Below, one piece after another: positions 7,674 to 16,034 of a stretch of DNA of 64,000 nt. Positions within the stretch are counted from its first letter, which is position 1. Each line of letters opens with the position of its first letter. Both the position numbers and the translations under genes were made by a program. The stretch is from Streptomyces varsoviensis (GTDB taxonomy: Bacteria > Actinomycetota > Actinomycetes > Streptomycetales > Streptomycetaceae). The stretch spans positions 421,917 to 485,916 of the forward strand of contig NZ_JOBF01000002.1 of NCBI RefSeq assembly GCF_000718635.1. The letters run 5' to 3'. The notes beneath the pieces are model-generated. The model was not told the origin of the DNA and searched no databases. It saw nothing but the letters and a program-made list of their open reading frames with translations.

Positions 7674-8584
7674 TCGCGGCCACGCTGTTCGCCGTCGGGG
7701 CCGTCCGCCTCGACCAGTTCGGTCAGCGTGTCGGCCAGGGCGTCGGCAGGCGCCTCGACGAGCGCTGCGAGCAGCGACTCGGCCGTCTCCTCGGCCGGTG
7801 TCCCGCCCGGCTGCCCGGCCGGTCTCTCGACGAGCGCGAGGACGCGCGCCGGACTGCCGGAGCCGCCGACGATGGGCAGTGGCGCCGCGAGCACCATGGA
7901 GCCCGTGACGGGCAGCCGGTCGAGGTTGCGGAGCTGGGTGAGCCCGTACTTCCCCGCGCCGAGCAGGTGCCAGTGGCAGGGGAACGGCCGGTCGGCGAAG
8001 GTCGCTGCCGCCCCCGCGTCGATGCCGACGGTCTCCACGCCGATGCCCAGCACCGATGTCTCCTCGGCCAGCCAGCGGGCGCACTCGGGGCCGATGCCGG
8101 GGCTGTGGCCGTCGTTGAGGTAGCTCCGGCGGTCGGCCGCGCGGGCGTCCCAGCCCGTACGGACGAGCAGCCAGCCGTGCTCGGGCAGCGGGCCGTGCCG
8201 TTCGGCCCAGCCGTCGAGGTCTTCGCGGGTGACCAGGTAGTCGGGGTCCGCGGCGGCCTGGGCGCGGAAGTCGAGTACGGCCGCGGGGCCCAGCAGCCGG
8301 GCCGGCGGTACCGCCGCGACATCGTCGAGATCGCGGCCGGAGAGCCAGTGGACGGGGGCGTCGAAGTGGGTGCCGGTGTGTTCGGAGAGCCGGATGTTGT
8401 TCCAGTAGAACTCCGGCCCGGCCGCGTCGTACCGGCTGATCAGCTCCCTTTCGAACGGTCGGGCCTGCCCCAGTTCGGGAGGCAGCTCGATGACGGGGGT
8501 GTGTTCGCTCAGCGGGGTGGTGAGGTCGACCACCTCCACCGCGCCGCTCAGCAGCGCCGATACCAGCTCAGCCAGCAGGGCCAT
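7670..8584 (-). CDS. Cyclase family protein (kynurenine formamidase-like)
   Basis: The 304-residue protein carries the metal-binding signature HTGTHFDAPVHW near residue 70, which defines the cyclase/KynB-type hydrolase family (PF04199). It also shows the family's VVDLTTPLSEHTP N-terminus and a C-terminal GSGSPARVLAL segment. Members hydrolyse formamides or cyclic amides/esters with bound zinc or manganese. It is first in a two-gene unit, coupled by a 4-bp overlap to the methyltransferase. No other kynurenine-pathway gene is nearby, so the substrate stays open. Confidence 0.87.
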   Translation of the reverse strand: MALLAELVSALLSGAVEVVDLTTPLSEHTPVIELPPELGQARPFERELISRYDAAGPEFYWNNIRLSEHTGTHFDAPVHWLSGRDLDDVAAVPPARLLGPAAVLDFRAQAAADPDYLVTREDLDGWAERHGPLPEHGWLLVRTGWDARAADRRSYLNDGHSPGIGPECARWLAEETSVLGIGVETVGIDAGAAATFADRPFPCHWHLLGAGKYGLTQLRNLDRLPVTGSMVLAAPLPIVGGSGSPARVLALVERPAGQPGGTPAEETAESLLAALVEAPADALADTLTELVEADGPDGEQRGRE

Positions 8585-8938
8585 GTTCAGGTCACGCCTT
8601 TCCGATGTCGGGTGTCCGCTCGGGTTGCTGAGTCATGCCCGGGATGCCAGGACGGTGCACCCGTGGACCCGATTGGTCGATACATCGGTCAGGGGCGCGG
8701 TCGTGGTCACGGTCGGGCCGGGTGCCGGGTGCCGGGTGCCGATGTCGACGCCCGTACCCGTGCCCGTACCCGTGCGGCTGATTGAACGGCGGATTCAGGG
8801 GCACGAGCACCTGCATGCCCCGAAGAGGTACGAATGGCGGAAGCAATGCCTTCTCGTGACACAGAACCTCAATGGACCAAATAGAGGTATTTGTACTACT
8901 TTGGGTGTGTCAGTGATCCCAACCGTGAGGAGTCTCCC
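8585..8938. other. Intergenic region with short repeats
   Basis: These 354 bp between divergent genes hold no gene I can support. They contain GTGCCGG direct repeats near 8718-8740 and alternating CCCGTA/CCCGTG hexamers near 8750-8775, then an AT-richer stretch (8860-8915) that probably carries the CsbD promoter. Confidence 0.5.
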
Positions 8939-9136
8939 GTGGGTGACAACAGCGCCATGGACAAGATCAAGGGCAAAGCGAAGGAGGCCGTCGGAAACGC
9001 CACGGGCAACGACCGTATGAAGTCCGAGGGCAAGACCGACCAGGCCAAGGGGAAGGCCAAGGGCGCGGTCGACGAGGCAAAGGACCGCGCCGATGGAGTG
9101 AAGGACTCATTGCGCGGTGAACGCGACGACTCCTGA
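8939..9136 (+). CDS. CsbD family stress protein
   Basis: The 65-residue hydrophilic protein (MDKIKGKAKEAVGNATGN, then KSEGKTDQAKGKAKGAVDEA) is a clear CsbD-family member. These small helical proteins are induced under general stress in many bacteria; their molecular role is unknown. GTG at 8939 was chosen because GAGGAG lies 6 nt upstream; ATG at 8957 is an alternative. A 32-bp palindrome follows the stop by 8 bp. Confidence 0.9.
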   Translation: MGDNSAMDKIKGKAKEAVGNATGNDRMKSEGKTDQAKGKAKGAVDEAKDRADGVKDSLRGERDDS

Positions 9137-9143
9137 ACGCGGA

Positions 9144-9175
9144 CGAGGGGCGCTGCCGGCCGGCAGCGCCCCTCG
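9144..9175. terminator. 32-bp perfect palindrome after csbD-like gene
   Basis: The segment is fully self-complementary (16-bp arms, no spacer, CGAGGGGCGCTGCCGG type) and starts 8 bp after the stop codon. In RNA it forms a very stable hairpin, so it most likely ends transcription, possibly from both sides. Confidence 0.7.
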
Positions 9176-9286
9176 CGCTCAAACTCACCAGTGGTAAGGC
9201 AATAGCCGCTCTCGCTCAAAAGTTCAAACAGCGGCGTGCTCAGTACTCAGTGTTCCGTGCTCAATCGTCGACGTGCGACGCTCGGT

Positions 9287-9321
9287 GCTGAATGCTCAAT
9301 GCTCAATGTCGAATGCTCAAT
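9287..9321. repeat. 7-bp tandem repeat (GCTCAAT)
   Basis: Five contiguous heptamers: GCTGAAT, GCTCAAT, GCTCAAT, GTCGAAT, GCTCAAT. Related GCTCA words occur just upstream (9236-9266). The array lies between the CsbD gene and the 3' end of the GH114 gene. A second heptamer array lies at 13734-13789. Confidence 0.85.
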
Positions 9322-9334
9322 GAGCGGTGCGCGC

Positions 9335-10207
9335 TCAGCAGCGCTCGGAGACGTAATCCTCCTTGGTGGGCGGGTGGACATCGCGGTCGCGCAGGTTGAT
9401 GGACAGCTCCTTGCCCCAGGCCTTGCAGGCCGCCGCGTAATCCTTCTTCTCGTACTCGATGGCGAAGACCTTGTTGTCGTAGGCCTTCATGAAGGCCGGG
9501 CACTCCTTGTAGTGGGCGCATTCCTCGGCGACGGCGAAGTCGAAGCCGATGTCCTTGCGCTGGTCCAGGAGGTCGGTGGTGTTCTTCTGGGCGACGGCCA
9601 GGCCCTTGGCGTGCGCGCGGGTGGCCAGGAGCTTGGCGAAGGCCGCCGTGTCCTCCTTGGTGAGCATGTCCTGGGAGCGCTCGAAGGAATCGAGGTTGTC
9701 GAGTTCCACGGCGTCGTAACCGGAAGTCGCGCAGCCGTCGACCCACGGGCCGATGATGTCGAGGAGATCCTTGCGTTTGTCCTCGTCGGAAACGTCCAGG
9801 AGCGGTTCCTTCCAGGGCCCGTCCACGACGAGTTCCCCGTCGTCGTTGCGCAGAAGGAGATCGTCATGCTTCTCCTTCCACCATGCGATGTCCTTGGCGT
9901 TGGGCTGCGTCTGGAAGGCGTTCACGTAACAGACGTTGTAGAGACCGGGGGCCGGCTTGGCCGTACGGTCGCGCGACACCGCTCGTACGCCGTCCGGGGG
10001 CGTGTACGGAGCGCCGATCTGGTAATCGAAGGAGGCATTGGCCTCCGGCAGACGGATTCCGTCCTTGCCTGACTTCACAGTCATGCTCTGCTCGGCGGCC
10101 GTCGAAGGCTTTTCCGGCTCGGACTTGGACGCGCCGGAGGAGCAGCCGGTGATGACCGCCATGGACAGGGCTAGGGTTCCGGTGTACCGGATGGTCTTGG
10201 AAAGCAC
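9335..10207 (-). CDS. Endo-alpha-1,4-polygalactosaminidase-like lipoprotein (GH114)
   Basis: The 290-residue protein has a lipoprotein signal with lipobox ITGC near residue 22, so it is probably membrane-anchored outside the cell. The mature part matches GH114 (TIM-barrel, galactosaminogalactan/polygalactosamine hydrolases): FDYQIGAPYTPPDGV, CYVNAFQTQP, YDAVELDNLDS and FAVAEECAHY hold the expected acidic residues. GTG at 10207 follows GGAAAG; ATG at 10225 would add six residues. Such enzymes act on fungal-type galactosamine polymers, which fits a soil organism facing fungi. Confidence 0.82.
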   Translation of the reverse strand: MLSKTIRYTGTLALSMAVITGCSSGASKSEPEKPSTAAEQSMTVKSGKDGIRLPEANASFDYQIGAPYTPPDGVRAVSRDRTAKPAPGLYNVCYVNAFQTQPNAKDIAWWKEKHDDLLLRNDDGELVVDGPWKEPLLDVSDEDKRKDLLDIIGPWVDGCATSGYDAVELDNLDSFERSQDMLTKEDTAAFAKLLATRAHAKGLAVAQKNTTDLLDQRKDIGFDFAVAEECAHYKECPAFMKAYDNKVFAIEYEKKDYAAACKAWGKELSINLRDRDVHPPTKEDYVSERC

Positions 10208-10426
10208 ACGCTCAGCTTTCCACATTGATCGTCCGGATTCGAACATAACCTGTGTGATTCTGACTTCGTGGCGCCGCCCGTACCGCCCTCGCCGGGTCTC
10301 GTCCGCCACGTTCCGCGGTGGTCGCCGGCCGGTGTCGAACTTCCCGGTCATGAGGGGTGGTCGAACGGCGCCGGGGCCGCCCGACGGAGCCCGGGGCGCG
10401 GCTGAGCGGGTCCGCGACGCGGCTGC

Positions 10427-11764
10427 TCAGCGCGCGGAGGGGGCCGATTCCCGCGCCGGGTCCCGCGGCCCGTTCGATTCTGGCCGGGTCCCGCGGCGCG
10501 ACGTCGGCAGGTCCCGGGACCGTCCGACCGGCGAGCAGAGCAGGATCACACCGGCCAGCGGGATGCCCGCCGTAGTGATCCACATCGCCGCGCGGAGGCC
10601 GAGCGCGGTGCCGAGCGCCCCGCCCAGCAGCGCGCCCAGGGGAATCGTCCCGTAATTGAGGAACGCCGTGGTCGCGGTCAGGCGGCCCAGCAACTCGGGC
10701 GGGCAGTAGCGCTGCTGGAAACTCGCCTTGATGACGTTGCCGGCCACCACGCCCGCCGAGACGCAGAACCCGCCCGCCACGAAGAACAGGACCCCGGCCC
10801 CGTCCGTGGCCAGCGGGATGAGCAGGGCGAAGAGGGCGAGCCCCAGCTCGAACAGGAGCGTCGCACGGGCCGTACCGACACGCTCGGCGACCCGGCGCGC
10901 GGCGAAGGCGCCCACGACGCCGCCCGCACCGGCCGCCGCCACGAGCGCACCGACCGAACCGGCGGGCAACCCGACGGTCCGGACCAGAAAGACCACGTTG
11001 ATCGACTGGTACCCCATGAGCGCCAGATTGGAGGCCGCGCCGAAGAGCGTCAGCGTACGGAGCCAAGGGTCGCCCCCGACCAGCCGCAGCCCCTCCGCCA
11101 GCTCACCGGCCAGGGCGCCGCGCCGCCGCTTCCCGTCGGAGGCCGCATTCGACGGCCGGGCGGCGCGCGGCTCCGCGTGCCGGATGCCGGATACACAGAC
11201 CAGGGACACGAGGAACGTCGCGACATTGGCGAATATCCCGTTGACCGCGCCCGCCCACTGCGCGACGAGACCACCGGAACTGAGCCCGGCGATCTGCGCG
11301 GCGGAAGCGCTGCCGTGCAGCTTGGCGTTGCCCTCGGGCTGGTCGGCCGGGTCCAGCAGGGTGGCGAGATAGGCCGTGTAGGCGGTCTGGAAGAACACCG
11401 CCGCCGTACCCGTCAGCAGCGCGACGGCCAGCAGCAGGCCGACGCTCAGCAGGCCCGTACCGGCCGCGACCGGAACGGCGGCGAACAGCGCGAGGGAGAC
11501 CGCGGCGGCGGCCAGCATGATCGGCCGACGCCGCGTCCGGTCCACCCACACGCCGACCGGCAACCCAATGATCAGCCACGGAGCCCAGCTCGCGGCGGTC
11601 AGCAAACCCACGTCGAACGTACTGGCGTGGAGCACGGACACGGCGATCAGCGGCATCGTCACCTTGGTGACGGACGCCCCGAACTGGCCGGCGGTCTCGC
11701 CGCACCACAGCAGCCGGAAGTCGCGGTGGCGCCGCAGCAGACCGCCGCGCACGACCGCGCTCAC
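10427..11764 (-). CDS. MFS transporter (probable drug exporter)
   Basis: The 445-residue membrane protein has twelve hydrophobic segments and starts RRHRDFRLLWCGETAGQFGA, typical of the enterobactin/macrolide-exporter-like MFS subgroup common in actinomycetes. The loop 2-3 motif appears as GVWVDRTRRRP. Its GTG start overlaps the stop of the winged-helix regulator gene in GTGA, so the two are cotranscribed and probably translationally coupled. This arrangement usually means the regulator controls the exporter in response to its substrate. The substrate is unknown. Confidence 0.88.
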   Translation of the reverse strand: MSAVVRGGLLRRHRDFRLLWCGETAGQFGASVTKVTMPLIAVSVLHASTFDVGLLTAASWAPWLIIGLPVGVWVDRTRRRPIMLAAAAVSLALFAAVPVAAGTGLLSVGLLLAVALLTGTAAVFFQTAYTAYLATLLDPADQPEGNAKLHGSASAAQIAGLSSGGLVAQWAGAVNGIFANVATFLVSLVCVSGIRHAEPRAARPSNAASDGKRRRGALAGELAEGLRLVGGDPWLRTLTLFGAASNLALMGYQSINVVFLVRTVGLPAGSVGALVAAAGAGGVVGAFAARRVAERVGTARATLLFELGLALFALLIPLATDGAGVLFFVAGGFCVSAGVVAGNVIKASFQQRYCPPELLGRLTATTAFLNYGTIPLGALLGGALGTALGLRAAMWITTAGIPLAGVILLCSPVGRSRDLPTSRRGTRPESNGPRDPARESAPSAR

Positions 11765-12471
11765 GAGTTGCCGTGTTTGTGGCGGGGAAAGGACTGGAGC
11801 TGTACGACCACGGGCAGCGCGCCTGGTGCGGGCGGTGCGTCCGGGGCGGGGGTGTGGCGGGCGACGACGGCCATCAGCTCCGCGTTGAGCGCCGCCAGTT
11901 GCTCCGGCGTCAGGCGCAGGTCCGGCCAGTCGGCCACGGTGCCGGCGTTCCGCCAGACGTCGTCCCAGTCCTCGCTGATGTAGTTCGTGACGCGGTCGAA
12001 GTACTGCTGTACGAGCTCGTGGAGGTAGACGGACAGCGCGCCTCGGGAATCCGGCTTGTCGCGGAAGTCGGCCATGTTCAGCTCGTTCGTGGCGTCGGCC
12101 CGCCGCCACCAGCGCTCGCGCTTCGTACCGCGCCCAGTCTCCTCCTCGATGAACCCGTGCTCGGCGAGATGGCGCAAGTGCCAGCTCACGGTCCCGGTGT
12201 TCTGCCCGACGCGCTCGGAGAGGCCGGTGGCGGTCGCGGGCCCGTCCAGGCTCAGCAGCTCGAAGATCCGCATCCGTAGCGGGTGGGCGAGCCCCCGCAG
12301 GCTGTGGGCGTCGAGGCGCCGGGTGGGCTGGAGGGGGCGCGGCGGACCGTCGTAGGGGGAGACGACGCTGGTGGGGCCGTTGGGGCCCTCGGAGCCTTTG
12401 GGGTCCTTGGAGCCCTGGGAGTCCATGGGCTCGTTGGGGCCTTGGGAGGCTGCGGAGTCTTCGGAAGGCAT
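11761..12471 (-). CDS. ArsR-like winged-helix transcriptional regulator
   Basis: The 236-residue protein starts with a low-complexity tail rich in Ser/Gly/Pro (about 40 residues). A winged helix of the HTH_20 type follows (LRGLAHPLRMRIFELLSLDG, TVSWHLRHLAEHGFIEE), then a helical sensor domain. ATG at 12471 was chosen; in-frame ATG codons upstream fall inside an 18-bp palindrome that looks like its operator. It probably represses itself and the MFS gene translated by overlap from the same mRNA. Confidence 0.85.
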   Translation of the reverse strand: MPSEDSAASQGPNEPMDSQGSKDPKGSEGPNGPTSVVSPYDGPPRPLQPTRRLDAHSLRGLAHPLRMRIFELLSLDGPATATGLSERVGQNTGTVSWHLRHLAEHGFIEEETGRGTKRERWWRRADATNELNMADFRDKPDSRGALSVYLHELVQQYFDRVTNYISEDWDDVWRNAGTVADWPDLRLTPEQLAALNAELMAVVARHTPAPDAPPAPGALPVVVQLQSFPRHKHGNS

Positions 12472-12488
12472 AGCGGGACAGTACGCAA

Positions 12489-12537
12489 TGCAGAGAACTC
12501 TCTGCAAAGGGTTATCTGCAAAGTTCCGTCTGCAAGG
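12489..12537 (-). promoter_or_regulatory. Composite operator upstream of the MFS repressor
   Basis: A perfect dyad TGCAGAGA-AC-TCTCTGCA lies at 12489-12506. Extending from it, TCTGCAAAG recurs at 12501-12509, 12515-12523 and, as TCTGCAAGG, at 12529-12537, spaced exactly 14 bp. The site is 18 bp before the regulator start and overlaps the 3' end of the neighbouring GlxA gene. The TGCAAAG word is shared with the palindromes at 22172-22198 before another winged-helix gene. Binding by the adjacent regulator is inferred. Confidence 0.65.
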
Positions 12538-13531
12538 GGTGATCGGCGGAGGTCTCTGCCGCGCTGCTCTGGAGAGCCCCGCGGTCGGCAGCCCCCTGGA
12601 AGGCCGTGCGATAGGCGTGCGGGCTGGTGCCGACGACGCGTTTGAAGCGTTCCCGGAAGGCGGTGGGGGAGCCGAACCCGACCTGCCCGGCGATGCGGTC
12701 GACCGCGTGGGCGGTGGTCTCCAACAGGTACTGAGCCTGCCGGATGCGAGTCCGGTGCAGCCATTGCAGGGGAGTGGTGCCGGTCTGTTCCCGGAAGCGG
12801 CGGTTGAGGGTGCGGGTGCTCATGCCGGCGTGGGAGGCGATGTCGTCCAAGGTGAGGTCCCGCGCCGTGTTGTCCTCCATCCACCGCAGCAGGGGCTCCA
12901 GCAGCGAGCCGCGCGGCGCCGGGGGCTGGTCGTGGACGATGAACTGGGCCTGCCCGCCCTCGCGTTCCAGCGGCATGACGGACAGCCGCGCGGCGTCCGC
13001 GGCCACGGTCGAGCCGTGGTCGTTGCGGATGAGGTGCAGGCACAGGTCGAGCCCGGCGGCCGCGCCGGCCGATGTCAGGAACTGGCCGTTGTCGACGTAG
13101 AGAACGTCCGGGTCGACCTCGATGCCGGGGTGCCGCGCGGCCAGGGCCGGGGCGGCGGCCCAGTGCGTGGTCGCCCGGAGGCCGTCCAGCAGCCCGGTGG
13201 CGGCGAGTACGAACGCCCCGACGCAGATGGAGGCGATGCGTGTACCGCGGGCGGCGGCGTCCCGGAGCGCGTCCAGGACGTCGTCCGGTACCGGATCGGT
13301 CGGGTTGGCGCTGCCCGGCAGGATGATCGTGTCGGCGTCGGCCAGCGCGTCGAGCCCCCACGGCGGCCGCAGCGTGAACGCTCCGGCGTCGACGCTCGCC
13401 GCGTTCCCGCAGACCCGGACCCGATAGGCGGACCGGCCGTCGGGCAGCCGCGTGCGGGAGAAGACCTCGATCGGGGTGGAGAGGTCGAAGGGGATGACCT
13501 GGTCCAGGGCGAGTACGGCCACAGTATGCAT
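12512..13531 (-). CDS. GlxA family transcriptional regulator
   Basis: The 339-residue protein joins an N-terminal DJ-1/PfpI-like (class I amidotransferase-like) domain (residues ~1-170, with SICVGAFVLAATGLLDG) to a C-terminal AraC-type double helix-turn-helix (SHAGMSTRTLNRRFREQTG, then VGFGSPTAFRERFKRVVG). The ATG at 13531 was chosen as the first start in phase with the beta-strand VAVLALDQVIPFDL. Its last codons overlap the operator repeats of the MFS repressor. Its target is not evident; no promoter partner is divergent within 400 bp. Confidence 0.87.
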   Translation of the reverse strand: MHTVAVLALDQVIPFDLSTPIEVFSRTRLPDGRSAYRVRVCGNAASVDAGAFTLRPPWGLDALADADTIILPGSANPTDPVPDDVLDALRDAAARGTRIASICVGAFVLAATGLLDGLRATTHWAAAPALAARHPGIEVDPDVLYVDNGQFLTSAGAAAGLDLCLHLIRNDHGSTVAADAARLSVMPLEREGGQAQFIVHDQPPAPRGSLLEPLLRWMEDNTARDLTLDDIASHAGMSTRTLNRRFREQTGTTPLQWLHRTRIRQAQYLLETTAHAVDRIAGQVGFGSPTAFRERFKRVVGTSPHAYRTAFQGAADRGALQSSAAETSADHPLQTELCR

Positions 13532-13953
13532 GGCCACACCGTACGTAGGGGTGCCATTCCCGCCAAGGCTATTGAGAAGGAAGAAATACACATCACGGCA
13601 GGTCAACGCGTTGGCGAGAATCTGTTGGGTTCTGGCAATCCAGCCTGTGTCCATCGTGCCGGGCGGTGGCTAGCGTCGGTGCGGTGCCGTGCCGTCGCGG
13701 TGCCGGCGGCGAGGCCGTCGGCGTCGCCTTGGAGCATGAAGCGCGAAGCCTGAGGCACGAAGCATGAAGCATGAAGCTTGAAGGATGAAGAGGGACTGAT
13801 TCGCTTGTTCGCGCAGAACGTGTTGTCCGACGGGCTCGATCCGTTGGATGTCGCCGTGCCGTTCGGGGTGCCGGTTATGGTGCCGTTCGGGATGGCAGGG
13901 GCGGAGCCGGGCGGTGTCCGGGCCGGCTCAGGAGCGCCGGAGGCGGCCGGCTC
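13532..13953. other. Intergenic region with heptamer array and a short open frame
   Basis: These 422 bp contain the 7-bp array at 13734-13789. After it a frame can be read from a TTG at about 13804 to a TGA at 13955-13957 that overlaps the next gene's GTG as GTGA. The 50 codons look weakly protein-like (repeated VPFG), so a coupled leader peptide is possible but unproven. Confidence 0.35.
13734..13789. repeat. 7-bp tandem repeat (GCATGAA), eight copies
   Basis: Eight contiguous heptamers with consensus GCATGAA: GCATGAA, GCGCGAA, GCCTGAG, GCACGAA, GCATGAA, GCATGAA, GCTTGAA, GGATGAA. The array is clearly AT-richer than its surroundings. It resembles short tandemly repeated repetitive sequences known in some other bacteria. 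Confidence 0.85.
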
Positions 13954-14526
13954 GTGACGAAGCTGCTGCTCTCCATTCACGTACTCGCCGCGATCGTGGC
14001 GATCGGGCCGGTGACCGTCGCGGCCAGCATGTTCCCCGCCGTCCTCCGCCGGGCGCAGGCCGAGCCGGGGGCCGCGCAGCATGTCACCACCTTGCGGCTC
14101 CTGCACCGCATCAGCAGGATCTACGCCGCCGTGGGGATCGTCATCCCGGTCTTCGGAGTGGCGACCGCGAAAAGCCTCGGCGTGCTGGGGGACGCGTGGC
14201 TGATCGTCTCGATCGTGCTGACCGCGGTCGCCGCGGGTGTGCTGATGCTGCTGGTCCTGCCCCGCCAGGAAAGCGTCCTCGCCGACTTCGCTACGCCCGA
14301 GGGCGACGCGCCGCGTGCGGCCGAGACGGGTGAGTCCGCCTCATTCAAGGCACCCGGGCCGCCTGCTGATGCCGCGGTGCCATCTGCTGATGCCGGGGCG
14401 GCGGCCGTAGCCCCCGACCGCCGCCTGAGCGGACGACTGGCCATGTATACGGGCATGTTCAACCTTTTGTGGGCCACGGTGACGGTCCTGATGATCATCC
14501 GCCCCGGCTCCACGACAGGAGCATGA
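13954..14526 (+). CDS. DUF2269-like integral membrane protein
   Basis: The 190-residue protein has four hydrophobic segments: LLLSIHVLAAIVAIGPVTVA, IYAAVGIVIPVFGVA, IVLTAVAAGVLMLLVLP and a last one near residue 170. A hydrophilic Ala/Pro-rich loop of about 55 residues separates the third and fourth. The start LLLSIHVLAAI resembles the DUF2269 family of predicted membrane proteins. It is followed after 3 bp by another small membrane protein gene, so the two form an operon. Function unknown. GTG overlaps the stop of a doubtful short upstream frame. Confidence 0.72.
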   Translation: MTKLLLSIHVLAAIVAIGPVTVAASMFPAVLRRAQAEPGAAQHVTTLRLLHRISRIYAAVGIVIPVFGVATAKSLGVLGDAWLIVSIVLTAVAAGVLMLLVLPRQESVLADFATPEGDAPRAAETGESASFKAPGPPADAAVPSADAGAAAVAPDRRLSGRLAMYTGMFNLLWATVTVLMIIRPGSTTGA

Positions 14527-14529
14527 GAC

Positions 14530-14823
14530 GTGCGACCCACCTGGCAGCCCCTGCCGATCGCGGCCCGAGCCGAACTCACCTCCCTGATCCTCATGCTGCT
14601 CAACCTCGTGACGGTGCACTGGCCGGCGGTGTCTTCCGTGATGGGGCCCTTGCACGGATGCTCCTACCTCTTCGTCATCATCGCCACCGCCCGCCACCCC
14701 CAGAGCGCCGGCCGACTGACGGCGCTCGCCCTGATCCCCGGCATCGGCGGCCTCTTGGTCACACGACAACTCGACCGCCCGCGGCCGGTGGCACCGGAGC
14801 CCGTCGACAACAACCAGACCTGA
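14530..14823 (+). CDS. Small DUF3817-like membrane protein
   Basis: The 97-residue protein has two to three membrane segments (LTSLILMLLNLVTVHW, LHGCSYLFVIIATARH, LTALALIPGIGGLLVTRQL) and a polar C-terminus. The HG...Y.....A pattern and length suggest the DUF3817 membrane family. The GTG start is 3 bp after the preceding stop, indicating an operon with the DUF2269-like gene. Its role is unknown; a two-component membrane unit is likely. Confidence 0.7.
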   Translation: MRPTWQPLPIAARAELTSLILMLLNLVTVHWPAVSSVMGPLHGCSYLFVIIATARHPQSAGRLTALALIPGIGGLLVTRQLDRPRPVAPEPVDNNQT

Positions 14824-14884
14824 CTGGGGCTGCGCCGCCTCCCGCCCCTCCCGCTTCCACGGTCGGAACTCTGGCGGTTGCCCG

Positions 14885-14932
14885 TTGACGAATCGGAATC
14901 GCGTTCCGTATAGTAATCGGAACGACGATCCG
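14885..14932 (+). promoter_or_regulatory. Strong promoter with duplicated CGGAA/TTCCG operator
   Basis: TTGACG (14885-14890) and TATAGT (14909-14914) are 18 bp apart. Between them lies the dyad CGGAA-TCGCG-TTCCG (14894-14908), and a diverged copy CGGAACGACGATCCG (14918-14932) covers the expected transcription start, 24 bp later. This is a typical repressor-site layout, probably for a TetR-type protein, controlling the hydrolase gene at 15043. Confidence 0.68.
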
Positions 14933-15042
14933 GTTTCGGGTATCCGAGATCGGTCGGTCGCTCCTGGCTGCCTCGTGGGCCGCCGGTTGGCTGCGGTCAG
15001 CCGGAGGTGGGGGCGGTTGACGTTGATGTTGAGGGAAACTGA

Positions 15043-16017
15043 ATGGAAGTGCGCACCATGACCGAATCGATCAACCGCGCCGACGCCGCGAGTGCCCCCG
15101 TGCCTGTCCTCTCGGTCAGTCCCGTGGCGCTGTCGGCACCGGACCGAGCGGTGGACTTGGAGATGCGGGTTTCCGCGCCTATGACGGGGGACGGTCTGCC
15201 GGTCATTCTCCTGTCGCATGGGCAGGGGCATTCGAACCACCTCTCCTCGCTTAATGGCTACGCGCCCCTCGTCAACTACTGGGCCGCGCACGGCTTTGTC
15301 GTGATTCAGCCGACTCACCTGAGTTCGGCGACGCTGAGCCTGGACCCCGCCACCCCCGGGGCTCCTTTGTACTGGCGCTCGCGGGCCGAGGATATGAAGC
15401 GCGTGCTCGACCGGCTGGACGAGGTCGAGGCCGCTGTCCCGCAGCTTCGCGGGCGGCTCGACCGGGGGAGGGTCGCCGTGGCGGGGCACTCGATGGGCGG
15501 GCACACCGCGAGTCTGCTGCTGGGCGCCCGGCTCACCGATCCGGACGACGGGAGCGAAGTGAACCTGTTCGAGCCCCGGATCAAGGCGGGCATCCTGCTG
15601 GCGACGACCGGCAGGGGCGGCGACGCCCTCACCGAGGCCGTGGCCGAGAGCTTCCCGTTCCTCCTGACCACGGACTTCTCCGAGATGACGACGCCCACCC
15701 TCGTGGTCGCCGGCGACAAGGACGACTCGGCCCACCTGACGGTCAACGGCCCGGACTGGCACGCCGACCCGTACGTCCTGGCCCCCGCGCCCAAGGCGCT
15801 GCTCACCCTCTTCGGCGGGGAGCACGGCCTCGGCGGCGTCTCCGGCTACGACGTCGCCGAGACCACGGACGAGAGCCCCGAGCGTGTGGCCGCGGTCCAG
15901 CGGCTCACCAGCGCGTACCTCCGTACCGCGCTCTACCCCGGCGACTCCGCGCGGAAGGCGGCGTGGGACGAACTGGCCGCAGAGGCCCACCCGTTCGGCC
16001 GGATAGAAACCAAGTAA
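15043..16017 (+). CDS. Alpha/beta hydrolase (chlorophyllase/PAF-acetylhydrolase-like)
   Basis: The 324-residue protein has an alpha/beta-hydrolase fold: VILLSHGQGHSNHL forms the oxyanion region, the nucleophile elbow is GHSMGG near residue 150, the acid is probably in VVAGDKDDSA, and the histidine in GGEHGLGG. No signal peptide is present. GAGGGA lies 7 nt before the ATG at 15043; a second ATG follows five codons later. A strong promoter with duplicated operators lies upstream, so expression is probably repressed until a ligand appears. The ester substrate is unknown. Confidence 0.82.
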   Translation: MEVRTMTESINRADAASAPVPVLSVSPVALSAPDRAVDLEMRVSAPMTGDGLPVILLSHGQGHSNHLSSLNGYAPLVNYWAAHGFVVIQPTHLSSATLSLDPATPGAPLYWRSRAEDMKRVLDRLDEVEAAVPQLRGRLDRGRVAVAGHSMGGHTASLLLGARLTDPDDGSEVNLFEPRIKAGILLATTGRGGDALTEAVAESFPFLLTTDFSEMTTPTLVVAGDKDDSAHLTVNGPDWHADPYVLAPAPKALLTLFGGEHGLGGVSGYDVAETTDESPERVAAVQRLTSAYLRTALYPGDSARKAAWDELAAEAHPFGRIETK

Positions 16018-16034
16018 GCCGCCGGGCGCCGTCC

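Noticed and set aside
10427..13531. Biosynthetic gene cluster suggested by MFS, regulators and methyltransferases
   Set aside because: No PKS, NRPS, terpene, lanthipeptide or other core enzyme was found in the window; the AMP-binding enzyme at 61.8 kb stands alone.
13804..13957. 50-codon leader gene ending in a GTGA overlap with the DUF2269-like gene
   Set aside because: The TTG start, weak composition and repeated VPFG words make it too uncertain; it is mentioned only in the intergenic entry.
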